From contig CM076848.1 of assembly GCA_039519185.1 (NCBI GenBank), positions 32,635,849-32,699,848 on the forward strand: a DNA stretch of 64,000 nt, in the 5' to 3' direction. The notes under the pieces are model-generated. The model did no database searches. It saw only the letters and a list, made by a program, of their open reading frames with translations, and was not told the DNA's origin. The stretch's first letter is position 1; every line of letters starts with the position of its first letter. Shown here one piece after another: positions 20,934-31,360 of the stretch. Source of the stretch: Astragalus membranaceus (taxonomy: Eukaryota; Streptophyta; Magnoliopsida; Fabales; Fabaceae). Position numbers and translations under genes: made by a program.

Positions 20934-23066
20934 GGTAGGTCTGGCAGTTCCCACTCCTAGCTGTGTGTATATGTACTTGGGCATAAGATTTATGCTGGCT
21001 CCCAAATCACATAGAGCACGACCAGAGTAAACATTTCCAATTGAGCATGGTATAGTAAATCTGCCAGGATCCTTGGATTTGGGTGGGAGCTTGTTTTGCA
21101 TCAACATGCTGCACTCCCTAGTCATTGCTACTGTTTCAAATTCCCCAAGTCTCCTCCTCTTAGTAAGTACATCCTTCATAAACTTTGCATAGTTGGGCAT
21201 TTGTTGGAGAGCCTCCACCAAAGGGACATTAATGTGCAACTGTTTAAGGACTTCTAGGAATTTGTTAAATTGCTTGTCTTCATGAGCCTTTCGAAGTCTT
21301 TGAGGATATGGAGGATCTGGATATGTTGGGATAATTTTGGGTGGTGGTAGTGTTTTTTCAACAACAGGCGCTGCAGCGTTAGGTTCAGGCGCTGTAGCGG
21401 CTGTTGCAGGTTCTTTTTGTTTTTCAGAATTTTTGTTTTTTTCATCATCTGAAACAGTTGATGATCCTATCAAATCTCTCCCACTCCTTAAAGTTATAGC
21501 TTTTACATGCTCCTTCCCTGTAGTACTTGAAGTTGAAGCTTCTGTAGTGGATGGTAATGATCCACTAATTCTTTGGGAAAGGACATTAGCCATCTGCCCC
21601 ATCTGTACTTCTAGATTTTTAATGGAAGCTTCATGAGTTTTAAGAGTTGTATTACAATCACTCATAAAGCTTTTCATCAATCCTTCTAATGAATTATCTA
21701 TGACAGGGGCATTCTGCCTTTGGTAGTTCTGAGCAGGGAATCCTGGTGGATTTGCTGGAGCACTATAAGTAGGTGTTGTTGCATTGTTGGCTCCCCATCT
21801 GAAATTGGGGTGGTTCTTCCAACCAGGATTATATGTATTTGAATAGGGATTATTGTTTTTATTGAAACCCACAAAGTTCACAGAGACAGGATTACCAGGA
21901 CATTCTTCATACAAATGCTCTCCTCCACAATATACACATCTTACTGACCCTGGAGAGGCTTGCTCAATAACAACTACTGTAGGTTCACGTACCGCTGCAG
22001 CGGTAACCGCTACAGCGTTCGATGTGTTCATAGATTTTATCATGTTAGTGAGAGAGGCAACCTGTGCAGATAGAGCAGAAACTTCACTTATTTCATGCAC
22101 ACCAGCTACCTTCTTCTGCTGAGCTAACCTTTCTGCAGGCCATTGATAGCTATTTGTGGCAATATCATCAATCAGCTCACATGCCTCATTATAGGAGGTT
22201 TTCAACAACACACCCCCTGAAGAAGCATCTAACATTTGTCTGGTTGTTGGATCTAGTCCATTGTAGAAGGTTTCCATTTGGATAATCACAGGTATACCAT
22301 GATGAGGGCACTTTCTTAACAGCTCCTTCCATCTCTCCCATGCTTCAAACAGTGTTTCAGCATCTTTTTGTCTGAATGCAGTAACCTCATTCCTCATTCT
22401 TGCATTCTTACTTGGAGGAAAATATTTTGCTAAGAATTTCTCAACCATTTCATTCCAAGTATGGATAGAGTTAGGCTCTAGAGAAGTTAACCAGGACTTT
22501 GCTCTATCCTTCAAGGAATAAGGAAAAAGTTTTAATCTGAATGCATCATCACTTACCCCTGGAATGATGAAGTTACTGCAGACTTCCAAAAATTGCTTCA
22601 AGTGGAAATATGGGTCCTCTTGAGGAGCACCACCAAACTGTCCCACTGTTTGCAACATTTGGAACATCATAGGTTTGAATTCAAACTGAGCTGTATGGAG
22701 AGTAGGTCTTGCTATGCTTGTTTCCATGGTTTGTGGATCAAACACAGCATAGTCCCTCATTGGTCTATCTCTGTCATTTACCATTTGAGCAGGTCTTTTA
22801 TTTATGAATTGATGTCTGTACCAGTCCTCTTGGTCATGTAAGGTGGGAGTGGGTGGTTGCTGATGTCTACCTCTACCCCTTCCACCTGGTTCAGTCCCTC
22901 CTCTACCAGAACTAGAGCTGCCATGTAGAGTGGTAGCTCTACCAGAATTGGTCCTATGACTATGTTCTGACATGGTGGGTCTGAGCCTTTGAAGATATCT
23001 TAGTTTCCTGAACCTTCTCTCTGGTTCTGAGTATGGTTCAAATTCTGGTGGTTGAGACCTGGGCAT
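20934..23066 (-). pseudogene. Athila-type gypsy gag-protease, interrupted
   Basis: About 710 residues without a stop. The N-terminus is basic and glycine-rich (GRGGTEPGGRGRGRH). The retrotransposon gag domain shows MRDYAVFDP, QFGGAPQEDP, RLKLFPYSLKDRAKSWL and FLAKYFPPSKNARMRNE. It also shows EAWERWKELLRKCPHHG and ETFYNGLDPTTRQMLD. A knuckle-like CVYCGGEHLYEECPGNP follows, then the retropepsin site CDLGASINLMP. All of this is typical of the Athila lineage. The frame runs into the copia LTR 14 or so residues past the protease motif. A start at the second ATG (MSEHSHRTN) is possible. Short CGCTGYAGCG palindromes are embedded in the coding sequence (21368-21400, 21991-22019). Confidence 0.92.
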
Positions 23067-23165
23067 ACGCTGTAGCGCTTACTGCTGCAGCAATAAGAAA
23101 CAACACACCAGTGTAAAATAGGCACTAAGTTTACTAAAAACTTAAACAATGAAAATTTAATGCAA

Positions 23166-23183
23166 TCCCCGGCAACGGCGCCA
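23166..23183 (-). promoter_or_regulatory. Primer binding site TGGCGCCGTTGCCGGGGA (Athila)
   Basis: The 18-base minus-strand site is the usual Athila/gypsy primer site, generally assigned to tRNA-Asp. It lies six bases inside the LTR and 99 bases before the gag start. Confidence 0.85.
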
Positions 23184-23189
23184 AAAACT

Positions 23190-24660
23190 TGTTGTGCGAA
23201 AAGGTGATGTGCAAGTATACACAATCGCAACAAGTAATATAATGATATGTAAAGTTCGTTCCCACAGGGATTGGAATTAATCTAAGAAGTTTAAGTGATT
23301 AGAAGCTTAGTGAAAAGAATTGAGTACAAAGTAAAGGTAAAGAGTTGTAAACATTATAAGTAGTGATAAAACAATATTTAAGTTGAAGTAATTAAAGGTG
23401 AGTTGGATAGCTCAATAGTTGTGTAAATTCCCAAGAGTAATGTTTAAATAATATTTAGACGCTGTAGCGTTAAGCGCTGTAGCGCTTGAGAATCCGTAGA
23501 CGCTGTAGCGCTTTGGTGGCGTGCCTTTCAGTCACTTTCGCCAGGGTTATGTTACAAGACTCCTATGTCTAGGCTCTAAATAAGTTTTACCCCTGTATAT
23601 TAAGCTTTTACAACATTTGCCTTATGAACTACTACTCCCCTATGTCTAGAGTTAAGTAGTGTTTCCTTTAAATGTCTTTAAAGGGTTTTCATTCATATCA
23701 TTCCTTGAGTTCTCTTTGTGAACCATGTCTGTACCCACAAAGTTACCTTGTTTTAGTTGATCATTCCCAAACCAAGATTGAAAGTATTATGCACAAGGAA
23801 TAAAACGCAAACATCATAACATTATACAAAGGTTACTCAAGGTTCATTACATACCAAGAACAATCCAACTACAACAAAGTTAGCTCATCACAAGTTCCAT
23901 CAACATAATACAACTAAATAGCATGTATTACCGTATGAAGACAAGAGAAGAGTGGTTGCAAAAGATACACTCCAATGATCCCAAGTAGCATACAAAGGAT
24001 GAAGTTGAGGCGTGAGCAAAACCTTGGATGAAGACTAGAAAACTATGCTAAAAATAAAAGCTTAAAGGTAGTATAACAATGGAGAAAAGCTACTATGTCA
24101 TAAGAAGTTTTTCTTCCAAGTTACAACTACTTGTTGTCTACGTACGTTACTTACTAATGAAGCAATCCTAATTAATCTAATTATTAACTAAGTCTTAATA
24201 GAATAATAATATATCATGATGATCATAAGACTTAGATATTATCCTTAAAGTACTTTACAAAAAGTGCTAATGATGGAATACACCAACTATCACATGGGTT
24301 CCATTTAGGACGCGCCAAGTGTAATTTAGCATCCACTTGAAAGTCAAAATATCCAGCTGCGAGGAAGAGATAAGGGTGGTGACTCATCATGTCCTCAAGT
24401 GGTCACACAAATATCTCAATGGTCAGCCGTCATATAGCGCTGTAGCGTCTCCTTGATAGCATACCGCTGCAGCGCTAAAGCAAAACATCAAACATAATCA
24501 CAAAGGCATTTGATTATGCCAAAGGTTTAAGGAATTGATTTATAACCTATATTTATTCTAATATTCATATATTCACATATTTAAGTACTAAAATTACTTG
24601 AGAAGTAAGCTTGGCTTAAGTATTAGGAGCATAAATAACCTATATTAAATAGAGTTATCA
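23190..24660 (-). repeat. 5' LTR of the Athila-type element
   Basis: This 1471-bp LTR reads TGATAACTCTATTTAATATAGG at its start and ends ...CACAACA on the minus strand. It abuts copia RT coding sequence at 24661, with presumptive duplication GTATG at 24661-24665. It carries several near-palindromes of the form CGCTGTAGCGCT at 23460-23512 and 24436-24476. Confidence 0.85.
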
Positions 24661-24858
24661 GTATGTCACTAGGATGTTGGGAAGATATTTGAGTAAACCA
24701 GGAATAGACCATTGGAAAGCAGCTAAAAAGGTCATGTGGTACCTAAAGAGGACAAAAGACTACATGCTCACATATCAGAGGTCAGATCAGCTTGAGATCA
24801 TTGGGTATATTGACTCTGATTTTGCTGGATGCAAAGACAGTATGAAACCTACATCAGG

Positions 24859-24860
<2 letters not shown>
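24661..24860 (+). pseudogene. Tork-type copia RT/RNase H fragment, left piece
   Basis: The plus strand encodes MLGRYLSKPGIDHWKAAKKV, then IDSDFAGCKDSMKPTSGY. These are the end of a Tnt1/Tork-type RT and the start of its RNase H. On the left it is cut by the Athila LTR. On the right it runs into a TA repeat where viral DNA begins. The same protein resumes at 36579. Confidence 0.85.

Positions 24861-24914
<54 letters not shown>
24861..24914. repeat. (TA)n microsatellite, left edge of the viral insertion
   Basis: A perfect AT dinucleotide repeat of 54 bp between copia RNase H and pararetroviral RT. A shorter one (36562-36578) flanks the other edge, before the copia gene resumes with GCTAGC. Confidence 0.95.
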
Positions 24915-24916
<2 letters not shown>

Positions 24917-26434
24917 TTAAACCTTACAGAGTCTCAAAAACTTTTAAAGAATCCCAAAGGGATAGAATTCTCTTTTAAGTTTATTGACCATCAATTACTG
25001 AGAAGAGAGAATCAACTTAAAGTCAAAGGAATCTTAGAACAAATCCAAACCACCATTTGTTCTGACCTTCCTAATGCCTTTTGGGAAATGAAGCATCACA
25101 TAGTTGATCTTCCTTACGAGAAGGATTTCCATGATAAACAAATCCCTACCAAAGCCAGACCTATCCAAATGAACCAAGATCTCCTCCTTATGTGTCAAAA
25201 GGAAGTCAAGGATCTCTTGGACAAAGGTCTTATCCGCAAAAGTAAGAGTCCCTGGTCTTGTTCTGCCTTTTATGTCAATAAGCAGGCTGAGATCGAAAGA
25301 GGAACCCCTAGGTTGGTCATCAATTACAAACCCCTCAAGCAAGCTCTCCGATGGATTAGGTACCCTATACCTAACAAAAAGGATCTCCTCAAAAGGCTCC
25401 ATAATGCAAAGATCTTCTCAAAGTTTGACATGAAATCTGGGTTTTGGCAAATCCAAATCAAAGAAGAAGACAGGTATAAAACTGCTTTCACTGTCCCCTT
25501 TGGTCAATACGAATGGAACGTTATGCCTTTTGGCCTAAAAAACGCTCCTTCTGAGTTCCAAAAAATCATGAATGATATCTTCAACAATTATGCAAAATTT
25601 GCTATTGTCTACATTGATGATGTGCTAATCTATTCCCAATCTTTTGATCAACATATCCAGCACATCAACACCTTTATCTCCATAATCAAAAAAAACGGCC
25701 TTGCTGTCTCAAAAACTAAAATCAATCTTTTCCAGACAAAAATTAGGTTTCTTGGTCATAACATCCATCAAGGAACTATTATCCCAATCAGTAGGGCCAT
25801 TGAGTTCTCTGATAAATTTCCTAACCAAATTATTGACAAAACCCAACTTCAGAGATTCCTAGGTTGCCTCAATTATGTCTCAGACTTCTTCCCACAACTT
25901 AGCAATCTCACCAAACCTCTCCATGATCGTCTAAAAAAGGATCCTCCTCCTTGGACAGACATTCACACTAATGTTGTCAAACAAATTAAATCCCAGGTTA
26001 AAGAGCTTCCTTGTCTTTACCTCCCCAACCCAGAGGCCTTTAAAATTGTTGAAACTGATGCCTCTGACATTGGTTATGGTGGTATTTTAAAACAGAGAAT
26101 TTCTGGAAGAGAACAAGTCATAACCTTCACTTCTAAACACTGGAATCCTGCCCAGCAGAATTATTCCACTGTCAAGAAAGAAGTCCTGGCCATTGTTCTA
26201 TCTATTTCAAAATTTCAATCTGATTTATTAAATCAAAAATTCCTTGTTCGTATTGATTGCAAATCTGCAAAGGATATCTTGCAAAAGGATGTCAAGAACC
26301 TTGCATCAAAGCAAATTTTTGCTAGATGGCAAGCCATCTTAAGCATTTTTGATTTTGACATTGAGTATCTCAAAGGTTCTGACAATGCTCTCCCTGATTA
26401 TCTCACTCGTGAATATTTACAGGGAAGTAATTAG
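24915..26434 (+). pseudogene. Pararetroviral RT-RNase H fragment (segment one)
   Basis: About 505 codons without a stop, truncated at the 5' end by the integration junction. RT motifs are INYKPLKQ, SKFDMKSGFWQIQI, MPFGLKNAPSEF and the catalytic YIDDVLIYS. RNase H has ETDASDIGYGG, KKEVLAIV, RIDCKSAKDI and the terminal LPDYLTREYLQG, so its acidic residues look complete. The movement, capsid and protease parts that normally precede it are missing. The copia fragment and TA repeat upstream happen to be in the same open frame; I regard that as chance. Confidence 0.85.
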
Positions 26435-26474
26435 TTCCTCCTTAAAGAATTCAAAATCTTTTCAAAATTGTGTC

Positions 26475-26690
26475 CTTGAGCAAGACAATTGTATCACCTT
26501 CCGTGAGAAAAACTGCTCATCTACCCTAGAACATGGTAACTGTAGTGTCAGCAATGGCATGAAAAACTGTTCTTTCAACACCCTGGAATATGGTGATGGT
26601 AATACCATTTTGGAATGAAAAACTATTCCTCCACCCTTGAACACGGTGATCGTAATGTCTGCAAAGGCATGAAAAACTGTTCAATTTTAT
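26475..26690 (+). repeat. Tandem GGCATGAAAAACTGTTC...CACCCTGGAACATGGTGA repeat, copy A
   Basis: Three to four imperfect units of roughly 60 bp occur just after the RNase H stop. Each holds GAAAAACTG(T/C)TC, a CCCTNGAACATGG-like core and GTAATGTC/GTAGTGTC. The same repeat lies at 35385-35545 in segment three, where it is in frame at the end of the long ORF. Confidence 0.8.
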
Positions 26691-26949
26691 TATTAATCAT
26701 TTTTTATCTTAATCTTCGTTTTTGCAGTATTACTCCTCTGAGGAAGTTTGCCAAAATTAGAATTCTCATGGTCAACAACTAATGGTGGATTGCACTTTGT
26801 TTCCCACCACCAAAACAATCATCATGATTATTTCTTTATTCAATGTAACATGCGCATTATACTTCATGGTGGACCTCACCATCCATTATCAAGGCATCTT
26901 TTAATTAGTTAATTTGAAGACTTTCACATGCTCCTCAACAGCTCTTTCT

Positions 26950-27060
26950 TGGATTCCCTCCGTTACCTAACAGTACCGGTCAATCTAGTGCACAGTACCG
27001 GTCACAAGCATTGGATGCCAAACAGTGCCGGTTACCACTTTTATCTATTTATGCGTGGTT
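26950..27060 (+). promoter_or_regulatory. Pararetroviral promoter, copy A
   Basis: CAGTACCGGTCA-type elements at 26971 and 26993, and a variant CAGTGCCGGT at 27023, precede a TATA-like CTATTTATG near 27045. A CT-rich leader follows (TTCTCTCTCTAGTTCTAGTAAGAAGGCAGAGCAC) and runs to the primer site at 27375. The same arrangement recurs at 36018-36204. The 26691-26949 stretch before it has no gene that I can see. Confidence 0.6.
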
Positions 27061-27328
27061 AGGCTTCTGTTAGAGAACACGCTTCAATTTACTCTTCAAT
27101 TATATTTCTCTCTCTAGTTCTAGTAAGAAGGCAGAGCACTTGTAAGCTCTCTTCTCTTCTTCTTCAATCTCTTCTGCAATCTTGTAAGATCTACTCTAAT
27201 CTTCAATCTCTGTAACTCATAGACAGTTTACTGTCTTATATGGAAGGCTTTGCCTCCTAAACTATCTATGTTATTTTGATTCTGCACTTTTATTTTCTTG
27301 TTTAGCATTCCGCATGCTACCTACTTCC

Positions 27329-27434
27329 CCTCTGTCTCTTTAATTTCTTTTATCTTCTGATTCCGATCCCCTCTTGGTATCAGAGCCAAGAGGGGATCGA
27401 AATCAGAAGATAAAAGAAATTAAAGAGACAGAGG
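27329..27434. repeat. Near-perfect palindrome centred on the tRNA-Met primer site
   Basis: Arms of 49 bp (27329-27377 and 27386-27434) differ at one position and are separated by TATCAGAG. The left arm is the viral leader of segment one ending in TGGTATCAGAGCC. The right arm is the same leader inverted. This is a head-to-head junction of two viral molecules at the point where caulimovirid DNA has its minus-strand discontinuity. Confidence 0.9.
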
Positions 27435-30240
27435 TCAGGAGATCTGGCTTTCTTTGTAAGAAATAAGATTTAAATCTCTAACCAAAGGTTTTCTTAAAAA
27501 TTTAAAAACGATAGGTTGTCCCAAGTGCTGGGAAATTATACCATCCTTAGTGATTTGAAAAGGGAAAAGAGATCTTATGAAGGGTGTTCCTAAGATCACC
27601 TTGTTTTTTAAATCTTTGACAAGAAGAAAAGGGGTATTGATTTTGAAACCTGCGTTTTCAATGATTGCAGAAGATAATTTGTAATTGATTTTTAACCTAG
27701 AACCATTAGCAGTGCTAAGACGTTCAGAGGTCTTTTCAAAATACTTAGTAGGGATAAGGCCCTCTAAGATTCAATTGGAATCTGCTCCCGTATCGAACAA
27801 AGCAGTAGTTTCAAGAGTAAAATCATCAATGACAAATTTTATTTTGATAAAAAACTTTTGAATTTTAATGTGGTTGATAAGGCCAAGAATATCATCGTCT
27901 TTAGGCTCATCACCATCTTCTGTGTCCGTGTTGGAGACATGAGAATTATTATCATGGTCCTTCCATTGGTTAATGATAAGCTGGTGATCAGCATGCTTAC
28001 TTTTCAGATCCTTAACTTCGCGTTTCAAGAAGTTAATTTCAGCTTGAAGATCTTGAATAGTGGCAGGTTTGATACTGGCGTTTTCTAGCCTCTTGAGGGT
28101 ATCTTTGAGATTAAACTTATTGGTTACAAGGGGATTTCTAGGAGGTTTTATCTCAGGGGGAGGCTTTGCCTCAAGGGAAGCCATAAGCTTGTCTAGGTAA
28201 CTCTTCCTTTCGTGTTGATCGGAAATGGCGTTTATGGCCTCGAGGAGTAGGTCATGATCTTGGGTGAGGACATTGATCTGTTTAGAGGAATCGCTGGAGG
28301 AATCTGTCAGGTCATCATCCTGGATTTGGTTTAGGTTATCTGAAGGATGGTCAGATGAACTTTCAGGAGATTGGTTTAACAGGTTGTTAATCTTGTCTTC
28401 GATGTCGGAGCCAAGATTTAGGGTTTTGAGTTTTCCTACTACTTTGCAATTTTTGCTGTAGTGTCCTGGCTTGCCACAATTGTAACAGATAATAGGTTTT
28501 TTGGTCTTATCATTATTTTCATAATGATTCTTGATACTTTGATTGGTAGGTCTAGGCCTGGGTTTTCTCAAATGCCTTTCTTTGTAGTAGTCAGGTCTGG
28601 GTAAGAGCTTGCTAGTTTTATGTTTGGCTTTGGCTCTGGCCTTCTCCGCACAGGGGAGGCCAAATTGCTCGCAAAAAGTTCCAAGATCTCTGCGATTCTG
28701 AGCCTTTTCTTTAGATAGCTGGCGTTGGATTTTGTCATCCTGACAAATTTTCAAGGCCACTCTTTGGATAATAGCAATAAGCTGTCCATAGCTTAGTTGC
28801 TGATAGGGAATGTTACCGTCAGGGTTATGACTTCGGAGTTTATCCCTGACCTTATCTCCCAAAGATTTTGGAAGACCAGCAAGGAATTTCTCCTTCCAGA
28901 AGGCTTGTTGACTGTCCTCCCTGGTGTAAACCCTGGTTAGGAACGTGTCTTTGTACCATCTGAAATCACCCAAGGTTTTACACCTAAGGTTTGACAATAA
29001 TTCGGCAGATCTGTCTTTTATGAGAGAGGGATCTCCGATGAAATGTTGGGCAATGGTGAAGATAAGGGTGTTGACGGAATCAGGGATATGGGTGTCACCG
29101 TCAAGGATGGGTTCACCGTTGGGTTCCCTTTTGACTGCTGTAAGGATAGATTGTTTACAGTCTTCGGTGAGATAATTGTCCCACCATCCTTTGAGCTGAC
29201 CACAGAAACCTGAGATGAGGATTTCTACTATCATAGCTTCAGGACAATTGTTGGCAGTTTCATAGGCAGTAGCTACCATGGTCATATTTTGTAAGATTTT
29301 GGTTATGCCATATTCATTTTCTCCGTCTATGTTCCATTCATAGACGTTATTTGCACTAAAGCTTTTGATATTGGTTTCCTTTTCCTCTAGGAGGAGGTCA
29401 GGGGCAGTGGCCCTGGGATAGTAAAGCTTGGTTTCTTTACGCCACTGGTTGTTTGGGTTGTAGATAACAGGACTGATACCATCTTTGATACTCTCAGAGT
29501 GGTCAGAGGAGGCTTCATCAATCATGTTGATAGTCCTGGTATTTTTAGGGGGAGGGGTGCCAGGAGAAGGTGTTTCTGGGATAGTAGTCTTGAGAAGGGC
29601 TATCTGTTCTTTGACCTTAGCCAGAAGCTCATCGTTGGCATTGTCAACTTCTTTTTTGACTTGACTTTTGGAACTATCCCTTTGGGATTCTTTAAAAGTT
29701 TTTGAGACTCTGTAAGGTTTAAAGTCTGGGAAAATTCTGGGAAAATTTCTTGGGTCTATTTGGATTTTGGCCAAAGTCTGTGGGTGTTAGAACCTTTAGA
29801 ATTTGGAAAGTTGAGTGGGTGATGAAAGTTTGGTCTTTTGGGTCCCTGTAGTGTTTGATAGACACAGACTCTGTATCTATGAGGATAAACTCATAAAAAG
29901 TCTGGGTTTTATTTGAACTAAGGGGGATAAAGTGGGATTGAGATGGGAAGATCTTAGATGGGATCTTGTTTGGGGTTTTATCCATGAACTCAGGTTCTAG
30001 GTGAGTCAGAAAGAAATAATTTTCTTTAGGTATATACTGAACCTGGGTTGTTTGAGTTCTGATTGTGGTGATTTGGGATGATCTTGGATTGTTCTGGGTA
30101 ACCAGATTTTTCTGGGCTTGGATAGCCAGGTCCAGAGAGGGCATATCTTGGTCACTGCCATCCTCGGCAATGCTGGCCCAAGTCCTCCTGGGAAGATTGA
30201 TTGCTCCGTGTTCCTGAAGAGCAAGGAGAGTTTGGATTTC
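27435..30240 (-). pseudogene. Pararetroviral capsid-zinc knuckle-protease segment (segment two), broken
   Basis: Two overlapping open stretches. The first, 30240-29719, covers a spacer between movement protein and capsid. The second, 29774-27771, is in a different frame and holds the capsid-like core (GQLKGWWDNYLTED, DFRWYKDTFLTRVY, FWKEKFLAGLPKSLG). It continues with zinc knuckle CYNCGKPGHYSKNC, a coiled-coil region and the protease site LFDTGADS. A stop follows at 27771-27773, where segment three has a cysteine codon. Protease homology continues past it to about 27440. Breaks: one frame change near 29720-29774 and one nonsense codon. RT, RNase H and movement core are absent. Confidence 0.82.
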
Positions 30241-30357
30241 TTGTTGTAGCATTCCGCATGCTCCCTACTTCCCCTCTGTCTCTTTAATTTCTTTTATCTT
30301 CTGATTTCGATCCCCTCTTGGTATCAGAGCCAGATGGTGGAAGTAGGAATGGGGTAT
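30236..30357 (+). repeat. Viral leader block with primer site, duplicated at 36443-36564
   Basis: 122 bp that appear identical to 36443-36564, from ATTTCTTGTTGTAGCATTCC through TGGTATCAGAGCC (30319-30331) to GGAATGGGGTAT. The block restarts plus-strand viral DNA after the inverted segment. Its other copy ends exactly at the TA repeat that closes the cluster. Confidence 0.9.
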
Positions 30358-31360
30358 TAACTTTGAATTTTAAGTTGCTTATCTAAGCTATGCTTTACAG
30401 TTACTTATTTATGTTCTTAATTAATTAAGTGCCATAAATAGGGGGTATTAATATTGAAAGTTTATGAAAATACAAAGTATATTATACTATAGTGTACTCT
30501 TTGACTATAGCTAAATGCCGCAGCGTACGTCAATACAGGCGTCTGGCAAGGGCAATTGAAATGTGCCGTATTTATCCGCCTCGATCGGATAATCCTATAG
30601 TCAAGTTGTCTACTATTTTATAATTAATAATTATTATTTATGTTTTTATTCATCTGGATCATATTCTGCAGTTTAATTACAAAGTGTTCTTTACAAAGCT
30701 TTATGTACTCTTTATATATTTCCTTTTGAATTATTACTTATTCATCTAGTTTATATTCTGCAAATTAATTATTTATGTTTATGATCAACCGGTTAAAAGG
30801 TTCCTAAAATATTCTAGTCAAAACTCTTTGTGTATGAGGATGGTTCTCAAGAACGACCCACTCGTATTTACGTGGCATCCGTAAGACCCGTTGGATAGGG
30901 CGAATATAAGTCCATAAATTAACCGAGGTACTGGGCAGTGTTTGGTCAATTCTTGTCTTGAGGTTCCTCAACCAAAGAGCGGAAATTTTTAAGAAAAGCC
31001 TTTTGTTTGATCATACTACAAACATAATTAATTTTCTTAATATAATTTAGAAAATAACTTTTAATTCAAGTTTAAATATATTCTGGGATAACTATTGCCT
31101 TGTCTTGTAACAATTATAATTAACTCTAAAATATGTTTTTAGAAAGTAATTGCAATTTCAAGTTTAATACCCAGATAGTATGGCCTTAATCTGATGTATG
31201 AACAAGTACAGGTAACTCTAAGGTATTTTTTAGAAGGTAAGTTATTAAGTTCATTTTTAATACCCATATTCTTATCAAACCAAGTGAAGGCGATGATGCT
31301 TATGGGTGAGGAAAACTATCTATACATTTCTTTAAAGCTTTTTCCTCACAACCTCCCGGT
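30358..31360 (+). promoter_or_regulatory. Long viral-type leader with a stem-loop
   Basis: About 1 kb without a long ORF between the primer site and the polyprotein start. 10-bp arms TTGACTATAG (30501-30510) and CTATAGTCAA (30595-30604) close an 84-base loop. Caulimovirid leaders are long and structured and can support ribosome shunting. Whether this one does is inference. Confidence 0.5.

Noticed and set aside
24674..26434. Single 586-codon frame joining copia RNase H, a TA repeat and viral RT
   Set aside because: The frame continues through the TA repeat by chance. The two halves belong to different elements and copia RNase H resumes at 36579, so this is an insertion junction and not a fusion gene.
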